Below, piece by piece: positions 1 through 5,849 of a stretch of 6,542 nt of DNA. Positions within the stretch are counted from its first letter, which is position 1. The number at the start of each line of letters is the position of its first letter. A program made the translations under genes and the position numbers. The notes beneath the pieces are model-generated. The model was not told the origin of the DNA. It searched no databases and worked only from the letters and a program-made list of their open reading frames with translations. Origin of the DNA: Candidatus Poribacteria bacterium. Lineage in GTDB: Bacteria; Poribacteria; WGA-4E; UBA9662. The DNA lies in assembly GCA_002699335.1 (NCBI GenBank), contig PACG01000126.1, positions 29,190-35,731 on the forward strand. The letters run 5' to 3'.

Positions 1-894
1 CATACACTACCCGATGCTTATATTTACGTCAATTTCCCGCCTCAAATTTTGCATGTCGATCCGGCTTCGGCCGATGTCGCTGGTGGAGAAACCGTCACCG
101 TTACGGGTAAAGATTTCAATGCTGCGGCAACGGTCACATTTGGAGACCAACCGGTAACGGAACCGGTCATCGCCGCTGAGGGGAACACAATTACTGTCAC
201 TGCCCCAAAAGTCGAAGTGGCAGGAGGCATTGTCCTGACAGTTGTTAATCCCGACGGTCAACTCGCTGAAGCTACTTTCACCTATATCGTTGCTTTCCCT
301 TGGGATATCAACGGTAACGGCACCGTCGACATTTTCGACCTTGTGACGGTTGCCTCCGAGTTTGGGCAAACAGCAGCTGGTTTAGCTGGTGACGTGAACC
401 AAGACGGGACAGTAAACATTTTCGATTTGGTAGCAGTAGCCTCTCACTTTGGGGAAACAGTTGGTGCTACCGCAGCACCGAACGCCGTTCCAGATCAAAT
501 CAGTCAGTTGAAGCAGGCATTAACCCAACTGGAAGCCGCCCGGCAAGATCTACCGGCTCAGTTGTTGCGGCAATGGCTGGTTACCAACGGACATCTGCCG
601 GCGGAGAATCGACTCCTGCCGAACTACCCAAACCCGTTTAACCCTGAGACCTGGATTCCGTACCAGCTAACCCATGCTGCTGATCTGCAGTTATCAATCT
701 ATGATATTAACGGACAACCAGTTCGACAGATAGAACTCGGACATCAGCAAATGGGCGTTTATACTTCGATTAGTCAAGCCATTTATTGGGATGGACGAAA
801 TGAATCAGGGGAAGTTGTGACCAGTGGCATCTATTTCTATTCCCTGCAAGCTGGCGACTTTACGCAAACGCAAAAGATGATCTTGCTGAAGTAG
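1..894 (+). CDS. Secreted multidomain protein, C-terminal part: IPT/TIG, dockerin-like repeats, type IX-like sorting module
   Basis: The frame is open from base 1, so the true start lies left of the window. A TTG at 49 is internal and should not be taken as the start. About 297 residues are visible. Residues about 13-97 form an IPT/TIG Ig-like domain (DPASADVAGGETVTVTG, later VVNPDG). Residues about 100-153 hold two F-hand loops, DINGNGTVDIFDL and DVNQDGTVNIFDL, spaced as in a type I dockerin. A helical, Q/L-rich linker follows (about 165-196). The last ~92 residues are a FlgD-Ig/T9SS type A-like module with NYPNPFNPETWIPYQL near its start, then YWDGRNESGEVVTSGIYFY, ending KMILLK. In Bacteroidetes-type systems such ends direct outer-membrane export by the type IX machinery; whether that holds here is inference. 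The protein is probably extracellular or surface-attached. The upstream part, which would reveal the catalytic or binding role, is missing. Domain calls are firm; function is unknown. Confidence 0.88.
   Translation, partial: HTLPDAYIYVNFPPQILHVDPASADVAGGETVTVTGKDFNAAATVTFGDQPVTEPVIAAEGNTITVTAPKVEVAGGIVLTVVNPDGQLAEATFTYIVAFPWDINGNGTVDIFDLVTVASEFGQTAAGLAGDVNQDGTVNIFDLVAVASHFGETVGATAAPNAVPDQISQLKQALTQLEAARQDLPAQLLRQWLVTNGHLPAENRLLPNYPNPFNPETWIPYQLTHAADLQLSIYDINGQPVRQIELGHQQMGVYTSISQAIYWDGRNESGEVVTSGIYFYSLQAGDFTQTQKMILLK
301..459 (+). repeat. Tandem dockerin-like calcium-loop repeat inside the first gene
   Basis: Two copies of a unit of about 29 codons lie side by side. Their loops are DINGNGTVDIFDLV and DVNQDGTVNIFDLV, followed by TVASEFG and AVASHFG. 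Acidic or Asn residues at loop positions 1, 3, 5 and 12 fit calcium binding. The two copies also resemble each other at the DNA level (cattttcga shared, then diverged third positions), so this is an old domain duplication and not a recent DNA repeat. Confidence 0.75.
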
Positions 895-984
895 GACTGA
901 GTTGATAAGTCTGTCTGCTTCCGATATTTGACTTTCATTGTTGTTAATTTACCTCTCTTCAATATTGAGTTTTAATTTTTGAAA

Positions 985-990
985 AAGGGG
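985..990 (+). promoter_or_regulatory. Ribosome binding site of the CBM9-like gene
   Basis: AAGGGG lies 11 bases before the ATG at 1002, a slightly long spacing. It supports that ATG as the start. The 107-base gap behind it is AT-rich, but I could not find a well-spaced -35/-10 pair. Confidence 0.5.
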
Positions 991-1001
991 CATAACAGAA
1001 A

Positions 1002-1757
1002 ATGGAACTTTGGTCGATCTGTTCAGAGTATTATTCCGTTACCAAACGAGGAAAGGGGTTACTCTACCTGACCACGACTTTGCTAATCTTGTTAGTAGTA
1101 GAGCCAACTTTTTCTGCGCCAACGCCTCAAAAGGAGGAAAAAGGCTTTATCTACAAAGCGGAACGTGTCTCTATTGCACCCGTGGTCGACGGCTATCTCG
1201 ACGACCCCGCTTGGAAAAAAGCCAAACCAGAGAAGTTGCAGTGGAACTTTAGCAAAAAGCAGCCATGGAATCAACCTGTGGATTTTGATGGTCTATTTGC
1301 TAGTGTTTGGCACAGCGACTTACTGTACATAGCGGTTAAACTCGAAGACAACTATCTGCTCCCCAATAAAAAGAAGGATGTATTCAAGCAGGATCACTTG
1401 GAAATTCATCTCGATTTCAACAAAGAGGAAAAAAAGAGCGATCAGAGCCAATACCTAATCGCAACTGGAAATCAGCAAGTGCAACAGAAATCACCGTTGG
1501 AAACGCTAGCCGCCTGGGGGAACAACTATAAGTCTTTTGAATTTCGCCTGAGCTTACCATCAAAACCGAGTGTCGGAGACGAAACCTACTTCGGGATATT
1601 TTACCACGATTTTGATGGCAACGATAAATTCCATCAGACCGTTGGGTGGTCGGAAACATCGACCGATCGATTGGCCAAGTTAGCGTTTACCAAAACTATA
1701 ACCGTCGATGCCAACCAGAAAGCCGTTCAGTGGGGACGAATCAAAAGCCTTTACTAG
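1002..1757 (+). CDS. Exported CBM9-like (carbohydrate-binding family 9 / DOMON-like) protein
   Basis: 251 residues. The N-terminus has a basic stretch (TKRGKG, 14-19), a hydrophobic core (LLYLTTTLLILLVV, 20-33) and a likely cleavage region around TFSA (36-39), so it is probably exported. The mature part opens with YKAERVSIAPVVDGYLDDPAW (51-71). The VDGxLDDPAW signature is the usual beginning of CBM9-like domains, which in xylanases and many orphan proteins bind sugars. Other family features are a beta-rich core with LYIAVKLED (108-116), DHLEIHLDFN (131-140) and FEFRLSLP (179-186), and an ending of GWSETSTDRLAKLAF. No catalytic domain is attached; this is a stand-alone binding-type module. It follows the dockerin/sorting-module gene by 107 bases on the same strand, so both may act at the envelope. 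The ligand cannot be told from sequence. A DOMON-type electron-transfer role is the main alternative, but no heme motif is visible. Confidence 0.8.
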   Translation: MELWSICSEYYSVTKRGKGLLYLTTTLLILLVVEPTFSAPTPQKEEKGFIYKAERVSIAPVVDGYLDDPAWKKAKPEKLQWNFSKKQPWNQPVDFDGLFASVWHSDLLYIAVKLEDNYLLPNKKKDVFKQDHLEIHLDFNKEEKKSDQSQYLIATGNQQVQQKSPLETLAAWGNNYKSFEFRLSLPSKPSVGDETYFGIFYHDFDGNDKFHQTVGWSETSTDRLAKLAFTKTITVDANQKAVQWGRIKSLY

Positions 1758-1813
1758 ACCCTTTTAACCACCGTAGGGGTAATTCCCCCTGTCCATAATA
1801 GCAGAGTAGTTAT

Positions 1814-1825
1814 AGAGACGTCTCT
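1814..1825. repeat. 12-base perfect palindrome before truA, overlapping a second inverted repeat
   Basis: AGAGACGTCTCT at 1814-1825 is a perfect palindrome. An overlapping pair, GCAGAG (1801-1806) and CTCTGC (1822-1827), could form a competing hairpin with a 15-base loop. No T-run follows, so neither looks like a terminator. A separate short hairpin, AGGGG/CCCCT around 1773-1788, follows the end of the CBM9 gene, also without a T-run. A perfect 12-mer palindrome is expected about once or twice by chance in a window this size, so function is unproven. Confidence 0.4.
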
Positions 1826-1847
1826 GCAAATCTCAATTGTCACCTCC

Positions 1848-1851
1848 AGGG
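1848..1851 (+). promoter_or_regulatory. Ribosome binding site that favours the TTG start of truA at 1858
   Basis: AGGG ends 6 bases before TTG at 1858. The other in-frame start, TTG at 1837, has no purine-rich Shine-Dalgarno at a useful distance. An in-frame TAG at 1813-1815 rules out any start further left, and there is no ATG between it and the conserved domain. Confidence 0.45.
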
Positions 1852-1857
1852 CGAAAT

Positions 1858-2592
1858 TTGAAATTAACCATCGCTTATGATGGTACCGGCTACCACGGCT
1901 GGCAAATCCAACCTAAGCTACCCACCGTTCAAGCTAAAATCAACCAAGCGGCTACCAGAATCATAGGTGAAGTCGTCTCGGTGATAGGTGCAGGTCGGAC
2001 CGATACCGGGGTACACGCAACGGGTCAGGTAGCCAATTTTGTGACCAACTCCCAAATGCCGATTACGACAGTTCAGAAAGCCCTCAACGCCAATTTACCA
2101 CCCGACATCGCCATACTCGACGTGGAAGAGGTCTCTGCTGATTTTCACGCCCGCTTTTCTGCCATCCGACGACGATATAAGTACACCATTCTGAATCGCT
2201 CCCCCTGCCCCTTCCGACGACACACTGCTTTTTTTGTGCCCAAACCGATTTGCCTGCAGAAATCTCAGGCTATCTGCAACGCTTTATGTGGTCAGCGTAA
2301 CTTCGCCTCCTTTCAGAAAACAGGCAGTAACCGTCCCAGACCCGTTTGCCACATCTTCGACGCCTCGCTGCAGAAAGAAAACGACGTTATCATCTTTTGC
2401 ATTGAGGCCGACGCTTTTCTGCGCGGCATGGTGCGAGCAATCATGGGTACCATCTTAGCCGTTCACCATTTACCCGATCCTGCCGGCGAAATCCAGCGAA
2501 TTATTGCTGCACAAGACCGTTCGACCGCAGGAACATCCGTACCGGCGAAAGGCTTGGCGCTAACGGCCGTTGAATATCCATCTCAGTCTTGA
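1858..2592 (+). CDS. truA: tRNA pseudouridine synthase A (tRNA U38-40)
   Basis: TruA isomerises uridine to pseudouridine at positions 38-40 of the tRNA anticodon stem-loop, acting as a cytoplasmic homodimer without a cofactor. From TTG 1858 the protein has 244 residues and opens MKLTIAYDGTGYHGWQ, the normal family beginning; from TTG 1837 it would have 251. Using the 251-residue numbering, the catalytic motif GAGRTDTGVHA is at 51-61 with catalytic Asp 56. Further family landmarks are ARFSAIRRRYKYTILN (105-120, with the conserved Tyr of the active site), NFASFQKTGS (155-164), FLRGMVRAIMGTIL (194-207) and the C-terminal AGTSVPAKGLALTAVEYP (231-248). Length is normal and the protein looks intact. 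It lies 100 bases after the CBM9 gene on the same strand. It could be on the same transcript, but the functions are unrelated. Confidence 0.95.
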   Translation: MKLTIAYDGTGYHGWQIQPKLPTVQAKINQAATRIIGEVVSVIGAGRTDTGVHATGQVANFVTNSQMPITTVQKALNANLPPDIAILDVEEVSADFHARFSAIRRRYKYTILNRSPCPFRRHTAFFVPKPICLQKSQAICNALCGQRNFASFQKTGSNRPRPVCHIFDASLQKENDVIIFCIEADAFLRGMVRAIMGTILAVHHLPDPAGEIQRIIAAQDRSTAGTSVPAKGLALTAVEYPSQS

Positions 2593-2660
2593 GCCAATGG
2601 AATAAATATGTTCATGCCGGCAAAAAAGGACTCAAGATCATCTGAAAAGCAATATAGCGG

Positions 2661-2943
2661 TTACATGGCTAAAGAGATCTTGTAAATCCGTTTTGGCGAA
2701 TTGAGGCCAACAGATGGATCATATTCGATGACCTGAATGTTATCGTTTAGCATCGCAACGGCATCACCAATCGCGTCGCGTAGTTTGCCATCCAGTACAT
2801 ACAACTATGACCGGCACTTTGCGTGGTTTTACCTTGGTGCCCGAATCGTTGGAGCCTCTCGACACGAAGTGATTGGCTAAAATACCATTCGGTAAAAATG
2901 GTAAATGGCCGGTCGATATTCGTCTACTATTCGGCAGGTACCA
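2661..2943 (-). pseudogene. Frameshifted coding remnant, family not recognised
   Basis: Two minus-strand reading frames join into one protein-like stretch. The first (2943 down to about 2800) reads WYLPNSRRISTGHLPFLPNG and continues ILANHFVSRGSNDSG, then KVPVIVV. The second (2804 down to the TAA at 2661-2663) reads LYVLDGKLRDAIGDAV, then NIQVIEYDPSVGLNSPKR, and ends YKISLAM. The second frame has a stop (complement of 2805-2807) just before it and no start codon at its head. The first frame runs into TGA at 2764-2766. The switch near 2800-2806 is one base out of phase, as after a small insertion or deletion. Upstream of 2943 the first frame meets TGA, so the front is lost or in another frame. 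Both halves have protein-like composition, but I know no family for them. A chance open stretch or a sequencing error remains possible. Confidence 0.4.
2883..2903. repeat. Inverted repeat TACCATT-N7-AATGGTA
   Basis: Seven-base arms at 2883-2889 and 2897-2903 enclose a 7-base loop, about 125 bases before the oxidoreductase start. A second pair, ATCATT (2943-2948) and AATGAT (2955-2960), lies closer to the gene. They could be operator half-sites or a weak hairpin, but the first also lies inside the coding remnant. No T-run follows either. Confidence 0.3.
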
Positions 2944-3015
2944 TCATTATCACGAATGATCTACACCATAGACTATCGTAATCCAGTTCATTACCAAACA
3001 CGTGGCATTTTTGTG

Positions 3016-3021
3016 AAAGGA
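3016..3021 (+). promoter_or_regulatory. Ribosome binding site for the GTG start at 3029
   Basis: AAAGGA ends 7 bases before GTG at 3029, good spacing. It supports GTG as the start; the protein then opens MRKFKIAQIGTGNRG, which is the expected N-terminal end of the Rossmann fold. Confidence 0.65.
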
Positions 3022-3028
3022 AATCACA

Positions 3029-4030
3029 GTGAGGAAATTTAAGATTGCTCAGATAGGAACAGGCAACCGCGGAATAGCAACGCTGCGTGCTTTGGCCGAA
3101 TATCCAGATAGAATAGAGATAGCGGCTGTTTGCGACACTGACCCAGAGAAAGTGAAACAGGTCGCCGACCAATATGGGGTGCCCGGTTTTTCATCGGTCG
3201 AGGAACTCCTAAATCGAGCGTCGTTTGAAGTAGCGTCGGTGACAACGGCTACGCCAGTGCGACAGATGGTAGCCGAACCGTTGTTGAAAGCGGGAATTGA
3301 TATATTAATCGACAAGCCTTTTGCCGAAACACTAGTTGAAGCCCGCCAAATTGTAGAAGTGGCAGAAAGAGAGAAACGGCGAGTCGCAGTGGGACAAAAC
3401 TATCGTTATCTGAGCGGATACGACACAGCACGGAAGTTTTTGGTTCAAAACCGACTTGGGCCACCCCGACACCTGACACATACGGTTTTAACCCACCGTC
3501 AAGACCGGGGTTGGCGAACAGATCGAAAACGGTATGTGATGGCGGTGATGAGCATTCACTGGCTGGACGGGTATCGGTGGATGCTGGACGATGAACCGGC
3601 ATCGATCTACTGCCAGACCTCTAAGTCAAGGACAATTGAAGCTAACGGTGAGAGCCATACCAGCTTGATTATCAAGTTTCAGCGGGGGTGTGTGGTACAA
3701 TTGACCGAGAGTTTCGGTAGCCACCGCCGATGGTCGCATCCACCACAACTCGACTGTGATCACGGCACTCTAGAGATCACCAATGATCAACTCAACGTCT
3801 ATCAGGTCGATTCGACTAAGCCAATAGAGGTGATTCCAACACATCGTGCCTCAATGGATCAAGCCACCTACCTTTGTTTGGCAGATCTACTAACGGCTAT
3901 CGAAACCGACACCGATCCTCCCAACAGTGGGCAAGACAATTTGCAGTCAATGGCGATGCTGGAGGCCGCCTACCTATCCGCAGCGGAGAATCGGATAGTC
4001 GATTGGGCAGAGATGCGGATCCAGTCTTAA
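3029..4030 (+). CDS. Gfo/Idh/MocA-family NAD(P)-dependent oxidoreductase
   Basis: 333 residues, a normal length for the family. Members oxidise or reduce hydroxyl/keto groups on sugars, inositols and related polyols with NAD(P). The N-terminal Rossmann fold shows KIAQIGTGNRG (5-15, GxGxxG-type dinucleotide loop), then VCDTDPEK (34-41), with Asp 36/38 in the region that contacts the cofactor ribose and might favour NAD, and VTTATPV (71-77). DKPFAETL (95-102) stands at the family EKP position and supplies the conserved Lys 96. The C-terminal alpha/beta domain includes MSIHWLDGYRWML (174-186), with His 177 and Asp 180 as candidate catalytic residues, and a beta sheet ending near AYLSAAENRIVDW. 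No signal peptide is seen, so it is probably cytoplasmic. The substrate cannot be told from sequence. Neighbours do not form a sugar pathway. The gene stands alone on its strand, with a 436-base gap before it and a convergent gene 2 bases after it. Confidence 0.92.
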   Translation: MRKFKIAQIGTGNRGIATLRALAEYPDRIEIAAVCDTDPEKVKQVADQYGVPGFSSVEELLNRASFEVASVTTATPVRQMVAEPLLKAGIDILIDKPFAETLVEARQIVEVAEREKRRVAVGQNYRYLSGYDTARKFLVQNRLGPPRHLTHTVLTHRQDRGWRTDRKRYVMAVMSIHWLDGYRWMLDDEPASIYCQTSKSRTIEANGESHTSLIIKFQRGCVVQLTESFGSHRRWSHPPQLDCDHGTLEITNDQLNVYQVDSTKPIEVIPTHRASMDQATYLCLADLLTAIETDTDPPNSGQDNLQSMAMLEAAYLSAAENRIVDWAEMRIQS

Positions 4031-4032
4031 AC

Positions 4033-5829
4033 TTAACTATCGATACCGCCAGCCAACTCGATGGCCAGGTCAACACGTCGTCGGATTAGGTCGCAACCGC
4101 TTTGCCAAAAGTCGGGATCGCTGATGTCGAATCCAATCGCCGAGACCAGGTTTTTGGGAGAATCCGAACCACCAGCACGTAACAAATCGAAATAGCGGGG
4201 AATGAAAGTCGCGCCCTCTTTGCGGTATTGGGCATACAGGGACAGCACCAAAAGCTCACCAAAAGCATAGGCGTAGACATAGAACGGAGTGCGATATACA
4301 TGTGGAATGTATAGCCACCAGCATTGATGTTCGTCTCCCAATGTTAACGCCCCCCCAAACATCTCCTGTTGTGTCTTTTGCCACAATCCACCGTATGCGT
4401 CTAATGTCTGTTCGCCCTCTTTTCTCCTCAATTGATGGGCTTCTTGTTCAAAACGGAACATGGAAATCTGGCGAAAGACCGTCGCAAAAGTGTCTTCTGT
4501 TTTTCTACACAACAAGGCTAAATGATCCTTAGCTGAAGTCAGTGTCTGCTGCAGTTTATCGAAAACTAACATTTCACCAAAGGTACTGGCAGTTTCACAT
4601 AACGGTAAGGCGGGATGATAGTTGAGCAAGGTTTGTTGACTGGCAAACATATCGTGTACGCCATGCCCTAGTTCGTGCGCTAGCGTCATCACGTCTCGCA
4701 TACTACCGTTATAATTCATAAAAACGTAAGGATGTAATTCGGGTTCAATCCCCATGCAGTAAGCGCCCCCTTGCTTGCCGGCTTTGGCTTTAGCGTCGAT
4801 CCAACGCCGGCTGAAAAAAGGCTCAGTTAGTTCAGCTAATTCAGGTGAGAAATCGGTGAAGGCTTGCATAATAATCTCTTGCGCTTCGGTAAAGGTGAAT
4901 TGGGTTTGAGTGTCCAAGATAGGAGCGTAGCGATCGTAGTGGGTAAGTTCCTCAATCCCTAGTAACCGTTGCTTGAGTTGATAGTAATTGCTAACTATGT
5001 CGAGATTATTGACGGCCACATCGACCATGGTATCAACCACTGACTGGTCTACATCGTTGCTAAGGTGACGAGAGGATTCCGGATGATTGTAGTCCCGCAG
5101 TCGGTCGATAACCTGTTTCTCATGGAGCAGGGAATTGAAAATGTAAGTCAGGACATGGGCGTTTTCCTGCAATTTTTCCGAAAGTACCTTAGCTGCCGTC
5201 TGCCGTTTTTCGCGATCTGAATCCTGGAATCTCGCCAGTAGTTGACTTTGGGTTAAATCTTCGCCATCGACTGGATAAACGATCCGAGAGGTAACTTCAG
5301 TAAACAGCCGTACGAAAGCACGTCCGCCACTATTAGCGGTCTCCTCTATAATCTTCTCCTCTTCCTCACTCAAGCGATGCTTAGCGAGATTCCGCTGATA
5401 TTGCAAATAGTAGAGGTAAGCAGCCAAGCGTGAGTCTCCAATGATCTGATCAAAGGTGACGTTGGAGATCTGTCCCAGTTCCAGGTCGAAGAAAATCAAG
5501 TGCGTTAAGGCTTGAGAACTGACCTCGCGGGTACGCTGAAGCAAAGCACCATGTTCCGGTTGCGTGGTGTCTGTAGTAAATGTCAGCTGGGCAAAGGCTT
5601 GTAACCGATACTGATTAATCAAAAGCCGTTCGTAGGCTTGAATCGCTTCGACTAGCAATCCTGCTGTTAGATCTGGCTGTGTGATTTGGCCTTTATATTC
5701 TTCTTCAAAGGCCATGGCATCGGTAACAATGCTGGACAAATCAGCCTCGAGTTTCTCGTCTGAAAGGCCTTGATATAGGTCTGTTAGGTCCCAGGATGGT
5801 ACATCGTTCGGGTTGAGTGGATTCGACAT
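4033..5829 (-). CDS. pepF: Oligoendopeptidase F, M3B-family zinc metallopeptidase
   Basis: The enzyme cleaves medium-sized oligopeptides internally, normally in the cytoplasm, as part of peptide recycling. From ATG at 5829 it has 598 residues, the usual size of PepF. The N-terminal helical lobe starts PSWDLTDLYQGL and the linker region includes YPVDGEDLTQSQLL. The catalytic site is LAHELGHGVHDMF, with zinc ligands His and His in HELGH at about 385-389 and catalytic Glu between them; the third ligand is probably Glu in CETASTFGEML about 23 residues later. Near the C-terminus HVYRTPFYVYAYAFGELL matches the substrate-binding His/Tyr region. A TTG three bases earlier (5832-5830) would add one residue, but its Shine-Dalgarno spacing would be only 2 bases, so ATG is preferred. 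No signal peptide is present. It lies 20 bases after the M42 peptidase gene and is probably co-transcribed with it. Confidence 0.95.
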   Translation of the reverse strand: MSNPLNPNDVPSWDLTDLYQGLSDEKLEADLSSIVTDAMAFEEEYKGQITQPDLTAGLLVEAIQAYERLLINQYRLQAFAQLTFTTDTTQPEHGALLQRTREVSSQALTHLIFFDLELGQISNVTFDQIIGDSRLAAYLYYLQYQRNLAKHRLSEEEEKIIEETANSGGRAFVRLFTEVTSRIVYPVDGEDLTQSQLLARFQDSDREKRQTAAKVLSEKLQENAHVLTYIFNSLLHEKQVIDRLRDYNHPESSRHLSNDVDQSVVDTMVDVAVNNLDIVSNYYQLKQRLLGIEELTHYDRYAPILDTQTQFTFTEAQEIIMQAFTDFSPELAELTEPFFSRRWIDAKAKAGKQGGAYCMGIEPELHPYVFMNYNGSMRDVMTLAHELGHGVHDMFASQQTLLNYHPALPLCETASTFGEMLVFDKLQQTLTSAKDHLALLCRKTEDTFATVFRQISMFRFEQEAHQLRRKEGEQTLDAYGGLWQKTQQEMFGGALTLGDEHQCWWLYIPHVYRTPFYVYAYAFGELLVLSLYAQYRKEGATFIPRYFDLLRAGGSDSPKNLVSAIGFDISDPDFWQSGCDLIRRRVDLAIELAGGIDS

Positions 5830-5834
5830 CAATT

Positions 5835-5840
5835 CCCCTT
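5835..5840 (-). promoter_or_regulatory. Ribosome binding site of pepF
   Basis: On the minus strand AAGGGG ends 5 bases before ATG (5829-5827) and 2 bases before the alternative TTG (5832-5830). The spacing decides for ATG. The site sits in the 20-base gap after the M42 peptidase stop codon, consistent with translation from a shared mRNA. Confidence 0.65.
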
Positions 5841-5849
5841 CGTTCCAGC

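Larger units (their letters stand above)
2593..3028. other. Long intergenic region between truA and the oxidoreductase gene
   Basis: No intact gene fits in these 436 bases. The middle (2661-2943) carries a probable broken coding sequence on the minus strand, described separately. The first 68 bases show no hairpin plus T-run, so no clear truA terminator. The last 85 bases should contain the promoter of the next gene, but I cannot name a convincing -35/-10 pair. Confidence 0.6.

Noticed and set aside
7..369. Minus-strand open frame of 120 codons opposite the first gene
   Set aside because: It lies wholly antisense to the TIG/dockerin region, has no recognisable domain, and the plus-strand frame carries clear family motifs.
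928..956. TTGACT at 928 as a -35 box for the CBM9 gene
   Set aside because: No acceptable -10 hexamer lies 16-18 bases downstream; the AT-rich candidates are at the wrong spacing.
1010..1252. Second plus-strand frame of 80 codons inside the CBM9 gene
   Set aside because: Overlaps the signal peptide and the VDGYLDDPAW region of a convincing gene in another frame and shows no protein family features.
1773..1788. AGGGG/CCCCT hairpin after the CBM9 gene as a factor-independent terminator
   Set aside because: The stem is only five pairs and no run of T follows it.
2927..3172. Minus-strand open frame of 81 codons overlapping the start of the oxidoreductase
   Set aside because: Most of it is antisense to the Rossmann fold and its composition is rich in Cys, Ser and Tyr without a motif. 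It is also in a different frame from the coding remnant next to it.
3249..3602. Minus-strand open frame of 117 codons within the oxidoreductase gene
   Set aside because: Fully antisense to a well-supported gene, with no domain and no ribosome binding site noted.
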